Counted from the stretch's first letter, positions 52,170 to 62,025 are shown. The stretch: DNA of 64,000 nt from Pseudoruegeria sp039972875 (GCA_039972875.1 JBDWMA010000042.1:124001-188000); one strand, 5' to 3'. A program made the numbers and translations. The notes: a model not told the origin generated them from the letters alone.

Positions 52170-53387
52170 ATGCCAACAGAACGGGTAGAATTTACCGGAC
52201 ACGCGGGGGATATATTGGCAGCCCGCCTTGATTTGCCTGATGGCCCTCATTTGGCCACGGCAATCTTTGCGCATTGCTTTACCTGCTCAAAAGACATTCC
52301 TGCCGCCCGACGTGTTTCAAGCCGGTTATCCTCTATGGGAATAGCCGTTCTTCGCTTCGATTTTACTGGGCTTGGCCACTCTGAGGGTGAATTCTCTAAT
52401 ACGACATTCACCTCCAACTCACAGGACCTCGTGCTGGCTGCCCGCTATCTTGCAGGCCGCAAAATGAAGCCTGAACTTTTGATTGGCCATTCCCTTGGCG
52501 GAGCAGCCGTCTTGAAGGCCAAAATGGACCTCCCGGACATTAAGGCTGTGGTCACTCTGGGTGCGCCCTATGATCCCTCCCATGTTACGCATAATTTCGA
52601 GGAATCCATTCCGGAAATCAAACGCGCCGGCAAAGCACTTGTGCAGCTAGGTGGTCGCCCCTTTACCATTGGCAAAGATTTTATTGACGACCTCAGCGAA
52701 GAAAAAGTCGAAAAACGAATTGGGCAATTGAATGCCGCCCTTTTGGTTCTGCATGCCCCACGAGATGTTACCGTTGGGATCGAAAATGCAGGGCAGATAT
52801 TTGCTGCCGCCCGTCACCCCAAAAGCTTTGTCACGCTTGATGACGCCGATCACCTCATTACCGACCCCGGAGATGCCGAATACGCGGCTGAAGTCATCTC
52901 GGCGTGGTCATCGCGCTATCTGGATCTACGTCCTCCGGCCCCTCCTATTGGGGCACCCGAAGGGGTTATCCGCGTTGCCGAAGCCGATTCCTCAAGTTTT
53001 CTTCAGGACATCAATGCTGGGCCTTTCCACCATGCATTAGCCGACGAACCTTTGGCATATGGTGGAACAAATCGAGGCATGTCCCCCTACGGCTTCCTCT
53101 CCGCAGGCCTTGGCGCATGTACCTCTATGACCATCCGCATGTATGCCAGGCGCAAAAAGTGGCCCCTCGACACCGTATGGGTCGATGTCACGCACGATAA
53201 AGTCCACGCACAAGATGCAGGCGAAGCGGCGAGCAATCCAAAAATTGACTCTTTCAAACGCGAAATCCATCTTCAGGGTCCGTTGGATGAAACCCAACGC
53301 CAAAAACTCTTGGAAATTGCGGACAGATGCCCGGTTCATAAAACCTTGGAAAGCAGTGCCCATATTGTGACGCTGCTTGCTGGCTGA
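52170..53387 (+). CDS. Alpha/beta hydrolase-OsmC fusion protein
   Basis: A 405-residue two-domain protein. Residues ~1-255 form an alpha/beta hydrolase with GHSLGGAAVLKAKM as nucleophile elbow, FDFTGLGHSEG and the DADHLITD histidine motif. Residues ~270-405 are OsmC-like (GGTNRGMSPYGFLSAGLGACTSMTIRMYARRK then CPVHKTLE), with the two conserved cysteines (GACTS, DRCPVH) that reduce organic hydroperoxides. The fusion is widespread in proteobacteria; the likely role is detoxifying lipid or organic peroxides. It follows dddP by 111 bases in the same direction. Confidence 0.92.
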   Translation: MPTERVEFTGHAGDILAARLDLPDGPHLATAIFAHCFTCSKDIPAARRVSSRLSSMGIAVLRFDFTGLGHSEGEFSNTTFTSNSQDLVLAARYLAGRKMKPELLIGHSLGGAAVLKAKMDLPDIKAVVTLGAPYDPSHVTHNFEESIPEIKRAGKALVQLGGRPFTIGKDFIDDLSEEKVEKRIGQLNAALLVLHAPRDVTVGIENAGQIFAAARHPKSFVTLDDADHLITDPGDAEYAAEVISAWSSRYLDLRPPAPPIGAPEGVIRVAEADSSSFLQDINAGPFHHALADEPLAYGGTNRGMSPYGFLSAGLGACTSMTIRMYARRKKWPLDTVWVDVTHDKVHAQDAGEAASNPKIDSFKREIHLQGPLDETQRQKLLEIADRCPVHKTLESSAHIVTLLAG

Positions 53388-53411
53388 CGTTTCTATTTGA
53401 CTGAAATATTT

Positions 53412-53440
53412 GGGAATCCGGGGCAATACCCCGGGTTCCC
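53412..53440. terminator. Strong hairpin between the hydrolase-OsmC and small secreted protein genes
   Basis: GGGAATCCGGGG and CCCCGGGTTCCC pair with one mismatch around CAATA. It lies between convergent stops; no U-run is present, so it may act as a structural stop or mRNA end stabiliser. Confidence 0.5.
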
Positions 53441-53446
53441 ATATCG

Positions 53447-53794
53447 CTATGGCAAAGAGACTATACGGCCGTTGGAAACTTCGCCTTTTGGACCAGTGAA
53501 CCGAACCCGCGTTGTATCCTGTGAATTCTGCTCTACCACATAACATGTGATCTCACTGCTTGGTGGCCACGTCGAACAATACCGATCCCGATTGACGCTC
53601 CAGCGACCATTCGCTTTTTCGCCGGTGTCATAGATAGTGATTCCCGAACCAAGGAACTCTTGTCGCGCCGCGACATATTCCACGTGTTTGCCGGTCAGAA
53701 CCTGCAATATTTCGGCATCATTTAGTGTTTTCCACTCTTCTGCAAAGGCCACTGACGGGGCAATGGCCAAAAGAACTCCTAGGATAGCGCGCAT
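53447..53794 (-). CDS. Small secreted protein, function unknown
   Basis: A 115-residue protein with a signal peptide (MRAILGVLLAIAPSVAFAEE). The ATG at 53794 is favoured because a GGAG lies 8 bases upstream; an ATG at 53806 would add four residues. The mature domain (residues ~20-115) contains GRWSVNRDRYCSTWPPSSEI, TCYVVEQ and an FTG-KG tail, with two cysteines. Similar in size and G-x-W-x-V ... C ... C layout to the protein at 7537-7935. Not recognised as a named family. Confidence 0.7.
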   Translation of the reverse strand: MRAILGVLLAIAPSVAFAEEWKTLNDAEILQVLTGKHVEYVAARQEFLGSGITIYDTGEKANGRWSVNRDRYCSTWPPSSEITCYVVEQNSQDTTRVRFTGPKGEVSNGRIVSLP

Positions 53795-53877
53795 CTGGGT
53801 CTCCATGATCTTGTCGCTGGGTCCGTCACAGTCTATGAGGAGCCGCGCCCCGCGACAACGCCAGAAAGGTCTCAGAC

Positions 53878-55185
53878 ATGATCCCCCGCTATTCCCGCCC
53901 CGAGATGGTTGCCATTTGGTCACCGGAAACAAAGTTTAAGATCTGGTACGAAATCGAGGCACACGCCTGCGAAGCCATGGCCAACCTAGGCGTAATTCCG
54001 CGTGAAAATGCCGATGCCGTCTGGAAAGCAAAAGACGTTGAATTTGACGTAGCCCGCATCGACGAAATCGAAGCCGAAACCAAACATGACGTCATTGCAT
54101 TCCTAACCCACCTTGCCGAACATGTTGGGTCCGAAGAGGCCCGCTTTGTCCATCAAGGAATGACCTCCTCTGATGTTCTGGACACTTGTTTCAACGTTCA
54201 GCTCGTTCGCGCCGCAGACATCCTAATCGAAGACGCCAAAGGGCTGCTCGCCGCATTGAAAAAACGCGCGATGGAGCACAAAAACACAATTCGTATTGGA
54301 CGTTCCCACGGGATCCACGCCGAACCAACAACAATGGGTCTGACCTTTGCCCGTTTTTACGCGGAAATGGATCGCAACCTGCGTCGTCTGAAAACCGCTC
54401 GCGAAGAAATCGCAACTGGTGCCGTTTCCGGCGCTGTCGGTACATTCGCCAACATAGACCCAGCCGTCGAAGAGCACGTCTGCAACGCCCTTGGCCTTGA
54501 TCCAGAACCGATTTCAACACAGGTCATCCCACGTGACCGTCATGCCGCCTTTTTTGCGGCCCTTGGGGTTGTCTCTTCTACGGTTGAAAACATCGCCACT
54601 GAAATTCGCCATATGCAGCGTACAGAAGTCCTCGAGGCAGCAGAATTCTTCTCTATGGGGCAAAAAGGCTCCTCTGCGATGCCACACAAAAAGAACCCCG
54701 TTCTGACAGAGAACCTGACGGGTCTGGCCCGTCTGGTACGCATGGCTGTCGTCCCTGCCTTGGAAAACGTCGCCCTATGGCACGAACGCGATATCTCGCA
54801 TTCTTCTGTTGAACGTAACATTGGCCCCGATACCACAATCACGTTGGATTTTGCCCTTGCTCGCCTAACAAGCGTCATCGACAAATTGTTAGTTTACCCA
54901 GACAACATGCTGGCCAACATGAATAAATTCCCGGGCCTCGTCATGTCGCAACGCGTTTTGCTGGCATTGACACAAGCCGGAGTATCGCGCGAAGATTCCT
55001 ATAAAATGGTTCAGCGCAACGCCCTGAAGGTTTGGGAAACAGGGTGTGACTTTAAAACTGAACTCCTCGCCGATGAGGATGTGGTCAAAGCCTTAGGCCG
55101 TGAGCAAATCGAAGAGAAATTCGACCTTGGCTACCACACCAAACATGTCGATACGATTTTCAACCGGGTCTTTGGCGAAAGTTAA
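53878..55185 (+). CDS. purB: Adenylosuccinate lyase
   Basis: Fumarase-superfamily enzyme of purine synthesis that cleaves SAICAR and adenylosuccinate. Of 435 residues: starts MIPRYSRPEMVAIWSPETKF; GMTSSDVLDT, RSHGIHAEPTTMG and the signature loop GSSAMPHKKNPVLTEN (residues ~263-278) are all present. Terminator at 55204-55232. Confidence 0.97.
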   Translation: MIPRYSRPEMVAIWSPETKFKIWYEIEAHACEAMANLGVIPRENADAVWKAKDVEFDVARIDEIEAETKHDVIAFLTHLAEHVGSEEARFVHQGMTSSDVLDTCFNVQLVRAADILIEDAKGLLAALKKRAMEHKNTIRIGRSHGIHAEPTTMGLTFARFYAEMDRNLRRLKTAREEIATGAVSGAVGTFANIDPAVEEHVCNALGLDPEPISTQVIPRDRHAAFFAALGVVSSTVENIATEIRHMQRTEVLEAAEFFSMGQKGSSAMPHKKNPVLTENLTGLARLVRMAVVPALENVALWHERDISHSSVERNIGPDTTITLDFALARLTSVIDKLLVYPDNMLANMNKFPGLVMSQRVLLALTQAGVSREDSYKMVQRNALKVWETGCDFKTELLADEDVVKALGREQIEEKFDLGYHTKHVDTIFNRVFGES

Positions 55186-55203
55186 ACCCACCATAATTTG
55201 ATG

Positions 55204-55232
55204 AAAAGCCCGCTGTTAACGCGGGCTTTTTT
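55204..55232 (+). terminator. Intrinsic terminator after purB
   Basis: AAAAGCCCGC and GCGGGCTTTT form a perfect stem around TGTTAAC, followed by TT, 18 bases after the purB stop. Confidence 0.9.
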
Positions 55233-55295
55233 CTTGCCTTAATGCTGTTTCAATCTACCCTAAGGGGCATTGTATAAAGTTAAAAAGGTGCTCTC

Positions 55296-55817
55296 ATGCT
55301 GCGATTTCTTCCTGCGTTACTAGTTGCGTTCCCGTTGACCGCCTATGCGGCCGGCTCCGACAGCAGCGACTCTCCGCCCCCGCCCAAATGCGAAAACGGG
55401 GAGGTTTGGGACGAAAAGACAGAACGCTGTGCTGGCGCAAAAGAGAGCCACCTAAACGACGACACTCTGTATCAGGCGACACGTGAATATGCCTATGCCG
55501 GACAATATGAGGCTGCTGAAATAACACTCGCCGCTATGTCAGATCAGACCGATGATCGTGTTTTAACCTACAAAGGGTTCATTGCGCGTAAAACCGGACA
55601 AATGGAGCTCGCAATGGATTATTATCATCGCGCGATCACCCAAAACCCCAACAATCTTCTTGCACGCTCTTATATGGGTCAAGGCTTTGTCGATGCCGGG
55701 CAACATGGGGCAGCACTGGATCAACTGGTTGAAATCCGCCTACGCGGCGGCAAAGACCTTTGGGTGGAAACGGCTTTGGCCGAGGCCCTTTTGACCGGCG
55801 AAACAACCGCCTACTAA
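55296..55817 (+). CDS. Secreted TPR protein
   Basis: A 173-residue protein. After a signal (MLRFLPALLVAFPLTAYAAG) come a Ser/Pro-rich linker with a two-cysteine loop (KCENGEVWDEKTERCAG), and about three TPR-type helices (TREYAYAGQYEAAEITLAAM, FIARKTGQMELAMDYYHRAI, SYMGQGFVDAGQHGAALDQL). Probably a periplasmic scaffold. Followed by the LpxL-like gene on the same strand. Confidence 0.78.
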   Translation: MLRFLPALLVAFPLTAYAAGSDSSDSPPPPKCENGEVWDEKTERCAGAKESHLNDDTLYQATREYAYAGQYEAAEITLAAMSDQTDDRVLTYKGFIARKTGQMELAMDYYHRAITQNPNNLLARSYMGQGFVDAGQHGAALDQLVEIRLRGGKDLWVETALAEALLTGETTAY

Positions 55818-55936
55818 GGCACACGATAGTCAACATGGTTGATCTGCAAAGGGGGAGGATCCGCCTCCCTTTGGAGTTGCCCCTTGCGCCCCTCTTCTGT
55901 GACGCCTATTTCTGCGCCAACTCAATCGGAGCACTC

Positions 55937-56827
55937 ATGGGCAAGCGTAACTCATTTATCGATGCATCCATCGACCTTAGCGCGCGTGCCATAATTGGTG
56001 CAGCCCTAGCGCTGCCGTACCGCAAGCGCGTCAATCTGGTGGGTGCGTTGTCGGCAAATGTGCTTGCGCCCCTTGCGGGGTTTAATAAACGCATTCGGGA
56101 TAATCTGGCCTATACTTGTCCTAATCTGCCTGAATCTGAAATCAAACGCATTGTAAAAGAAGTGTCTCGAAATGTCGGTCGGAACCTGATCGAAACCTAT
56201 TCTGGCAACGATTTCAAAACCCACGCGAAAACCTTTGATGTCACCGGTCCTGGCCTCACCACCCTAGAAGCCGCCAAAGCTGCTGGAAAACCCGTTGTAT
56301 TTATCAGCGGCCACATCGGCAGCTATGACGCACCACGCGCAGCTTTGATTGCGCAGGGTTATCGCATTGGTGTGATTTACAAACCCATGTCCAATCCACG
56401 GTTTAACGAGCACTATGTAAATGCCCTTAGCACCATTGGTGATCCAACATTCTCTCGATCCCGTAAAGGTCTTGGGGAAATGATGCGGTTCCTGAAAACG
56501 GGTGGAATGGTCGGAATCCTGAATGATCAACATCTGAATGGCGGGGTGGATCTGACATTCTTTGGTAAAACAGCACGGACGCCTACGTCAGCGGCAGAGA
56601 TGTCTTTGCGGTATGATGCGCCGCTCTTGCCTATTTTTGGGTTGCGAAAATCAAACGGCATCGATTTTGAAATGCAAATTCAAAAACCCATCGTCCCAAG
56701 CGATCCGACCCAAATGACCCAAGAATTCAATGATAGGTTAGAGGCTTTGGTCCGTGAAAATATGGATCAATGGTTTTGGATTCACCGACGTTGGAACGCG
56801 ATGAAACCGCGTTACAATAAAGACTAA
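55937..56827 (+). CDS. LpxL/HtrB-like lipid A or lysophospholipid acyltransferase
   Basis: A 296-residue membrane-associated acyltransferase. The catalytic HX4D box is SGHIGSYDAPR (residues ~124-134), followed by YRIGVIYKPMSNPRF, GGMVGILNDQHLNGGV and FFGKTARTPT, which match LpxL/HtrB-type lauroyl/myristoyl transferases of lipid A. The start is the ATG at 55937 (GGAG at 55928). Ends WFWIHRRWNAMKPRYN, the LpxL-type tail. Lies after the TPR gene; its last four bases overlap the convergent DUF1223 gene. Confidence 0.88.
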   Translation: MGKRNSFIDASIDLSARAIIGAALALPYRKRVNLVGALSANVLAPLAGFNKRIRDNLAYTCPNLPESEIKRIVKEVSRNVGRNLIETYSGNDFKTHAKTFDVTGPGLTTLEAAKAAGKPVVFISGHIGSYDAPRAALIAQGYRIGVIYKPMSNPRFNEHYVNALSTIGDPTFSRSRKGLGEMMRFLKTGGMVGILNDQHLNGGVDLTFFGKTARTPTSAAEMSLRYDAPLLPIFGLRKSNGIDFEMQIQKPIVPSDPTQMTQEFNDRLEALVRENMDQWFWIHRRWNAMKPRYNKD

Positions 56828-57522
56828 TTCAGTTTGGCAGCTGCCAAAATGGGTCCGTTGCCGTTGGGTTGAATGATAACCGCTAAGGGTTGATCCCCCA
56901 TGACCTTCACCTGAATATCGAGTGGCTCGGTTCCATCCCAATCTGACACTCTGCTCCAGTCAGTAACGATGTTGTTGTAATTTAACACTTTACCTGCATT
57001 CTCCCCCCGTTTGATATCCACCATTTGGGTTGGCTCAAACCGCACCAACTGAACTGCCAAACTGCCATACCCGGACGAAACGGGCGTGGCTGAGATTGAA
57101 ATGACATCTCCATCCCGCGACAGTTTCAAATCGACATCGGGTGCGCCCTGTGAATTCTTGGCAATCATAGCAGCCACCTCATCGGGCTTATTGCCCACCA
57201 CATGATCTTTGCCAGAGATGATCATCTGAGGCGTATAAATCATGCGTTTTCCAATGACTGCAGCATAGGATTTTTGTCGATCAGTATGTTCTGGACGGGC
57301 AAAGCTGTCTTTCCAGCCGATATAATCCCAGTAATCGACATGCAGCGCGAGCGCGATCACACCCTCTTGTGTTGCCAGTTCCGCAAACAGCGCATCTGCA
57401 GGTGGGCAAGATGAGCACCCCTGAGAGGTATACAGTTCAACCACAACGGCCCGTTCTCCGGCAAACAATGCCCCGGCTGATGCCATAAAGAGTGAGGCTA
57501 AGATCCCTGCAAATTTCCGCAT
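56824..57522 (-). CDS. DUF1223 thioredoxin-like secreted protein
   Basis: A 232-residue protein. The start is the ATG at 57522, giving a signal (MRKFAGILASLFMASAGALF, end near AGE). The mature protein begins VVVELYTSQGCSSCPPADALFAEL, a DUF1223 motif with a CxxC in a thioredoxin-like fold, then LALHVDYWDYIGWKDSFA, YTPQMIISG and a C-terminal beta domain. Redox function in the periplasm is likely but not shown. Overlaps the convergent acyltransferase gene by four bases. Confidence 0.9.
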   Translation of the reverse strand: MRKFAGILASLFMASAGALFAGERAVVVELYTSQGCSSCPPADALFAELATQEGVIALALHVDYWDYIGWKDSFARPEHTDRQKSYAAVIGKRMIYTPQMIISGKDHVVGNKPDEVAAMIAKNSQGAPDVDLKLSRDGDVISISATPVSSGYGSLAVQLVRFEPTQMVDIKRGENAGKVLNYNNIVTDWSRVSDWDGTEPLDIQVKVMGDQPLAVIIQPNGNGPILAAAKLN

Positions 57523-57753
57523 ACCGAATTCACTTCCAAACTGCTCGTTCCCTTCTGTTTTACTAAAAGTGGTCTGTAATATCCAATCAAGCAATCGCGA
57601 GGAAATGCGTGAAATGTTTCAGAATGCGTGGTTTCGAAATGCGAAATCGCATAGGGTTGTTCACAATCTTAGTGAGCACATCCCCAGTCAACGCTGTTCG
57701 ACAATTACCCATTGCCCCTACAGCCCTAAATTTACCCAACGGAGGCCATCCTC

Positions 57754-60447
57754 ATGACAGTAGCCGTAGGCACTGACACCGCAAAGACCCGCAAAACGCT
57801 AAACGTTGGCGATAAATCGATTGATTTTTATTCCATTCCCGCGGCAGAGGCAGCTGGTCTTGGAGATTTTTCCAAGTTACCTGCAGCTCTTAAGGTTGTT
57901 CTGGAAAACATGCTTCGATTTGAGGACAACGGCTTCACGGTTTCCCTGGATGACATCAAAGCGTTTTCTGAATGGGCCGATAACGGTGGTAAAAATCCAC
58001 GTGAAATCGCCTATCGCCCTGCCCGTGTTCTGATGCAGGATTTCACAGGTGTTCCGGCTGTCGTAGATCTTGCTGCTATGCGTGATGGCATTGTTGCCCT
58101 TGGGGGGGATGCAGACCAAATCAACCCGTTAAACCCCGTTGATTTGGTCATCGATCATTCGGTGATGATTGATGAATTTGGCAACCCGCGCGCGTTCCAG
58201 ATGAATGTAGACCGCGAATATGAGCGCAACTTGGAGCGGTATACCTTCCTGAAATGGGGGCAAAAGGCGTTTAACAATTTTCGGGTTGTTCCGCCCGGTA
58301 CAGGTATTTGCCATCAGGTGAACCTCGAATATTTGGCACAAACAATTTGGACGGATACCGATCAAAACGGGATCGAGGTTGCCTATCCCGATACCCTTGT
58401 TGGGACGGATTCCCACACGACCATGGTCAACGGTGTTGCCGTATTGGGCTGGGGCGTTGGTGGTATTGAGGCAGAGGCCGCAATGCTAGGGCAGCCGATT
58501 TCCATGTTGATCCCGGAAGTTATCGGTTTTGAGTTGACAGGTGAAATGCGCGAGGGCACCACCGGCACCGATCTGGTGTTAAAGGTCGTTGAGATGTTGC
58601 GCGAAAAAGGCGTAGTAGGGAAATTCGTTGAATTCTACGGCGAAGGTCTGAACACGCTGCCATTGGCTGACCGGGCCACCATCGCAAATATGGCACCCGA
58701 ATATGGCGCAACATGTGGCTTTTTCCCAATTGATGCCGAAACCATCCGGTATCTGACAACAACGGGTCGCGACCAAGACCGCATCGCTCTGGTTGAGGCA
58801 TACGCCAAGGAAAACGGGTTTTGGCGGGATGAAAATTACGCACCGACCTATACAGATACGCTTCACCTAAACATGGGGACAATCGTTCCGGCAATATCGG
58901 GCCCGAAACGACCACAGGACTATGTTGCCTTAACCGATGGCCAAACCGCATTCCGTAAAGAAATGGAAGAGACATTTAACCGTCCCATGGGCAAAGAAAT
59001 TGCCGTCAAAGGAGAAGGTTACACCATGGAAAGCGGTAAGGTGGTGATCGCCTCAATCACCTCCTGCACCAATACCTCAAACCCCTATGTCATGATCGGT
59101 GCCGGCCTAGTTGCACGCAAAGCAGCCGCTTTAGGCCTGAATCGTAAACCCTGGGTTAAAACATCTTTGGCACCGGGATCCCAAGTTGTGTCGGCATATC
59201 TTGAGGCGGCTAATTTACAAAAAGATCTAGACCAAATCGGTTTTAACCTTGTGGGCTATGGCTGCACGACGTGTATCGGGAACTCCGGCCCCATCCAGCA
59301 AGAAATTTCAGATGCAATTGCCGAGGGAGATCTGGTGGCAACATCCGTGCTGTCAGGCAATCGCAATTTTGAAGGGCGGATCAGCCCCGATGTACGTGCC
59401 AATTATTTGGCCTCTCCTCCGCTTGTCGTGGCTTATGCACTGGCGGGCACATTGGATATCGATCTTACCTCAGACGCAATCGGTCAGGATCAAGACGGTC
59501 AGAATGTCTATCTAAAGGACATCTGGCCAACAACACAAGAAATCGCAGATCTTGTGCAGCAGACCGTCACCCGCGCGGCCTTTTTAGAGAAATACGCCGA
59601 TGTATTTAAAGGTGATGAAAAATGGCGCGCCGTAGAAACAACCGACGCCAAAACCTATGACTGGCCCACAGCGTCAACCTATGTACAAAATCCACCATAT
59701 TTCCAAGGCATGTCCAAAGAACCCGGTGTGATTTCTGACGTCAAGGACGCCAAAGTTCTGGCCCTTCTTGGTGACATGATCACGACCGATCATATCTCTC
59801 CGGCAGGCTCATTTAAGGAAAGCACCCCGGCGGGACGGTATTTGACAGATCGTCAAGTTACCCCCCGAGAATTCAACTCGTATGGATCCCGCCGCGGCAA
59901 CCACGAGGTCATGATGCGTGGTACGTTTGCCAACATTCGCATCAAGAACGAAATGCTCGACAGTGTCGAAGGCGGATATACCAAAGGACCGAACGGCAAA
60001 CAGACTTCTATCTTTGACGCATCCATGGCCTATCAAGATGCCGGAACACCTCTTGTGATTTTTGGTGGGGAACAATACGGCGCGGGGTCCTCACGGGATT
60101 GGGCGGCCAAAGGAACGGCTTTGTTAGGAGTCAAAGCTGTAATCGCCGAGAGCTTTGAACGTATCCACAGATCAAATCTTGTGGGCATGGGCGTGATTCC
60201 ATTTGAATTCACCGGTAAGGACAGCCGGAAATCTCTAAAATTAACGGGCGATGAAACGGTTTCAATCACCGGTCTTGAAGGGGATCTAAAACCCCTCTCA
60301 ACCGTGCCCTGCTGCATCACTTATGCCGACGGGTCCGTGAAAGAGATCTCATTGAAATGTCGGATCGATACAGCGGTAGAGATTGAATACATCGAAAACG
60401 GCGGCGTATTGCACTATGTGTTGCGGAACCTTGCCAAATCCGTCTGA
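57754..60447 (+). CDS. acnA: Aconitate hydratase A
   Basis: [4Fe-4S] TCA-cycle enzyme interconverting citrate and isocitrate. 897 residues, typical for AcnA. The cluster cysteines are in ITSCTNTSNP and GCTTCIGNSGP; VLMQDFTGVPAVVDLAAMRD, GTDSHTTMVNG and YGAGSSRDWAAKG are further aconitase signatures. An intrinsic terminator follows. Confidence 0.97.
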   Translation: MTVAVGTDTAKTRKTLNVGDKSIDFYSIPAAEAAGLGDFSKLPAALKVVLENMLRFEDNGFTVSLDDIKAFSEWADNGGKNPREIAYRPARVLMQDFTGVPAVVDLAAMRDGIVALGGDADQINPLNPVDLVIDHSVMIDEFGNPRAFQMNVDREYERNLERYTFLKWGQKAFNNFRVVPPGTGICHQVNLEYLAQTIWTDTDQNGIEVAYPDTLVGTDSHTTMVNGVAVLGWGVGGIEAEAAMLGQPISMLIPEVIGFELTGEMREGTTGTDLVLKVVEMLREKGVVGKFVEFYGEGLNTLPLADRATIANMAPEYGATCGFFPIDAETIRYLTTTGRDQDRIALVEAYAKENGFWRDENYAPTYTDTLHLNMGTIVPAISGPKRPQDYVALTDGQTAFRKEMEETFNRPMGKEIAVKGEGYTMESGKVVIASITSCTNTSNPYVMIGAGLVARKAAALGLNRKPWVKTSLAPGSQVVSAYLEAANLQKDLDQIGFNLVGYGCTTCIGNSGPIQQEISDAIAEGDLVATSVLSGNRNFEGRISPDVRANYLASPPLVVAYALAGTLDIDLTSDAIGQDQDGQNVYLKDIWPTTQEIADLVQQTVTRAAFLEKYADVFKGDEKWRAVETTDAKTYDWPTASTYVQNPPYFQGMSKEPGVISDVKDAKVLALLGDMITTDHISPAGSFKESTPAGRYLTDRQVTPREFNSYGSRRGNHEVMMRGTFANIRIKNEMLDSVEGGYTKGPNGKQTSIFDASMAYQDAGTPLVIFGGEQYGAGSSRDWAAKGTALLGVKAVIAESFERIHRSNLVGMGVIPFEFTGKDSRKSLKLTGDETVSITGLEGDLKPLSTVPCCITYADGSVKEISLKCRIDTAVEIEYIENGGVLHYVLRNLAKSV

Positions 60448-60470
60448 TCAACTTGCACATCTGGCGGCAA

Positions 60471-60495
60471 AGGCGTCCCATGGGGACGTCTTTTT
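60471..60495 (+). terminator. Intrinsic terminator after acnA
   Basis: AGGCGTCCC and GGGACGTCT pair with one mismatch around an ATG-centred loop, followed by TTTTT, 24 bases after the acnA stop. Confidence 0.8.
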
Positions 60496-60513
60496 CAGTT
60501 TTTGAGGTTAGTC

Positions 60514-61212
60514 ATGTCAGAACGCAAAGTTGCACTAATAACCGGGGGCAGTCGGGGCATTGGTCGAGCCATCGTGGCAAACCTGATCAAAGACTACGAT
60601 GTAGCCATGACGTGGAACACCACCGCCCCAGTTGACCAAGATGGTGCTTACCCCATTCAGTGTAATCTTGTGGAGGACGCCGGCCCTGAATACGCCATCG
60701 CGCAAACCATAAACCGCTTTGGTCGTCTGGATGTGCTGATCAATTGCGCAGGTCTTGTGAAAACCACCCCGTATGAAAACCACGTAAAGTCCGACCACGC
60801 ACAAATCATGAATGTGAATTATCACGCCCCAGTCGCACTTTTATCTGCCGCGCTCCCTTATTTGAAAGCCGGTGCGGCCGTAATTAACATTTCATCAGGG
60901 AACGCGGATCTTCCGCCTAAGGGGGCTGTTACCTATGGCGCAAGCAAGGCTGCTTTAAATTTGTGGACCAAAGGCATGGCCAAAGAGCTGGGCCCTAAGG
61001 GCATTCGCGTGAACGCTGTTGCTCCAGGCGCAACCGAAATACCCGAGGACCCTCGTCCCGATGATTTGGTGCAGCTGTTTGTTGATATGACCGCCCTAGG
61101 TCGTATCGGACGTCCAGAGGATATTGCCAACGCCGTCCGTTTTTTGGCTTCAGACGAAGCCGGGTTTATAACTGGGGAAATCCTAAATGTGTCAGGGGGC
61201 TACCGACTTTAG
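60514..61212 (+). CDS. Short-chain dehydrogenase/reductase
   Basis: A 232-residue SDR oxidoreductase. The ATG at 60514 has a GAGG ribosome-binding site; an earlier TTG (60502) is not used. The NAD(P) loop is ALITGGSRGIGRAI, the catalytic Ser is in NISSGNADL, the YxxxK is TYGASKAAL, and GYRL at the C-terminus is SDR-like. Close to FabG-type reductases; the substrate is open. Confidence 0.92.
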   Translation: MSERKVALITGGSRGIGRAIVANLIKDYDVAMTWNTTAPVDQDGAYPIQCNLVEDAGPEYAIAQTINRFGRLDVLINCAGLVKTTPYENHVKSDHAQIMNVNYHAPVALLSAALPYLKAGAAVINISSGNADLPPKGAVTYGASKAALNLWTKGMAKELGPKGIRVNAVAPGATEIPEDPRPDDLVQLFVDMTALGRIGRPEDIANAVRFLASDEAGFITGEILNVSGGYRL

Positions 61213-61393
61213 CCTTTTTTTCGGCGCTGTTGGCCGTGGATTTAGCGCAAATTGATTTGTGTAAAGCGAAATTGTGGCAAGAACAGAGGTTCTGGAAACA
61301 GTGTTTTGAAAGGTTAACGCTAATGGGAATCACTCCAAACATGTAGTCTCAACTCACTTCTTCGTTGTGACCTTGTTTTAAGAGTATTTGTTT

Positions 61394-61495
61394 ATGAATT
61401 CTAAATCTCAAAACTGGATTAAGAAAATCCCGTGCCCCGTCTTTGAAACGCTGTTCTTTCTTGGCCTGGTTTTATCAACTCTAGTCTATGGCTGA
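61394..61495 (+). CDS. Possible 33-residue single-helix membrane peptide
   Basis: A short ORF, MNSKSQNWIKKIPCPVFETL followed by FFLGLVLSTLVYG, has a basic N-terminus and one hydrophobic helix. A weak AAGAG precedes the ATG. It overlaps the convergent ccmG stop by 10 bases. The 273-base gap downstream of the SDR gene has no other gene. I do not recognise it; expression is unproven. Confidence 0.35.
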   Translation: MNSKSQNWIKKIPCPVFETLFFLGLVLSTLVYG

Positions 61496-62025
61496 GTGGC
61501 CTGTTCCATGGCCGGACGGATGTATTCTTTCATCACCCGTTCGGTGATTGGCCCTGCAAACCGTAGCACCACAACGCCGTCGCCATCGATGACATAGGTT
61601 TCTGGAACACCATAGACACCCCAGTTTAACGCCATGCGCCCCTGTCGATCAGACCCCATTTCCGCGTATGGGTTGCCCAGTTCTGCCAGAAACCCAAGTG
61701 CGTCATCGGATCGATCTTTATAGTTGATACCGTAAATGGGTACGCCTTCTTGTGCCAATGCTTCGAGTGCTGGATGCTCCACACGGCAGGGTCCGCACCA
61801 GCTGGCCCAGTAATTGACGAGTTTTACACCCGGTTGCCGCAATGTTTCATCAGTAAAAGCCGGGGCTTCTCCGAGATCTTCTAACACCACCATCGGGGCA
61901 GGTTTGCCTTCTTGTGCAGATGGCAGAGCATTCGGGTTTTCCCGTTGCATACCCACCAAAAACAACGTGGCAAGACCAGCAAATAGCACGGGCGGCAACA
62001 CCATCAGCGGGGAGACTTTAGCCAT
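61486..62025 (-). CDS. ccmG: Thiol:disulfide interchange protein CcmG/DsbE
   Basis: Membrane-tethered periplasmic thioredoxin-like protein that reduces apocytochrome c before heme attachment. 179 residues; the start is the ATG at 62025 (MAKVSPLMVLPPV). The N-terminal anchor (FAGLATLFLVG) is followed by the YWASWCGPCRVEHP active site and YGVPETYVID (cis-Pro). Overlaps ccmD by 8 bases. Confidence 0.95.
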   Translation of the reverse strand: MAKVSPLMVLPPVLFAGLATLFLVGMQRENPNALPSAQEGKPAPMVVLEDLGEAPAFTDETLRQPGVKLVNYWASWCGPCRVEHPALEALAQEGVPIYGINYKDRSDDALGFLAELGNPYAEMGSDRQGRMALNWGVYGVPETYVIDGDGVVVLRFAGPITERVMKEYIRPAMEQATQP

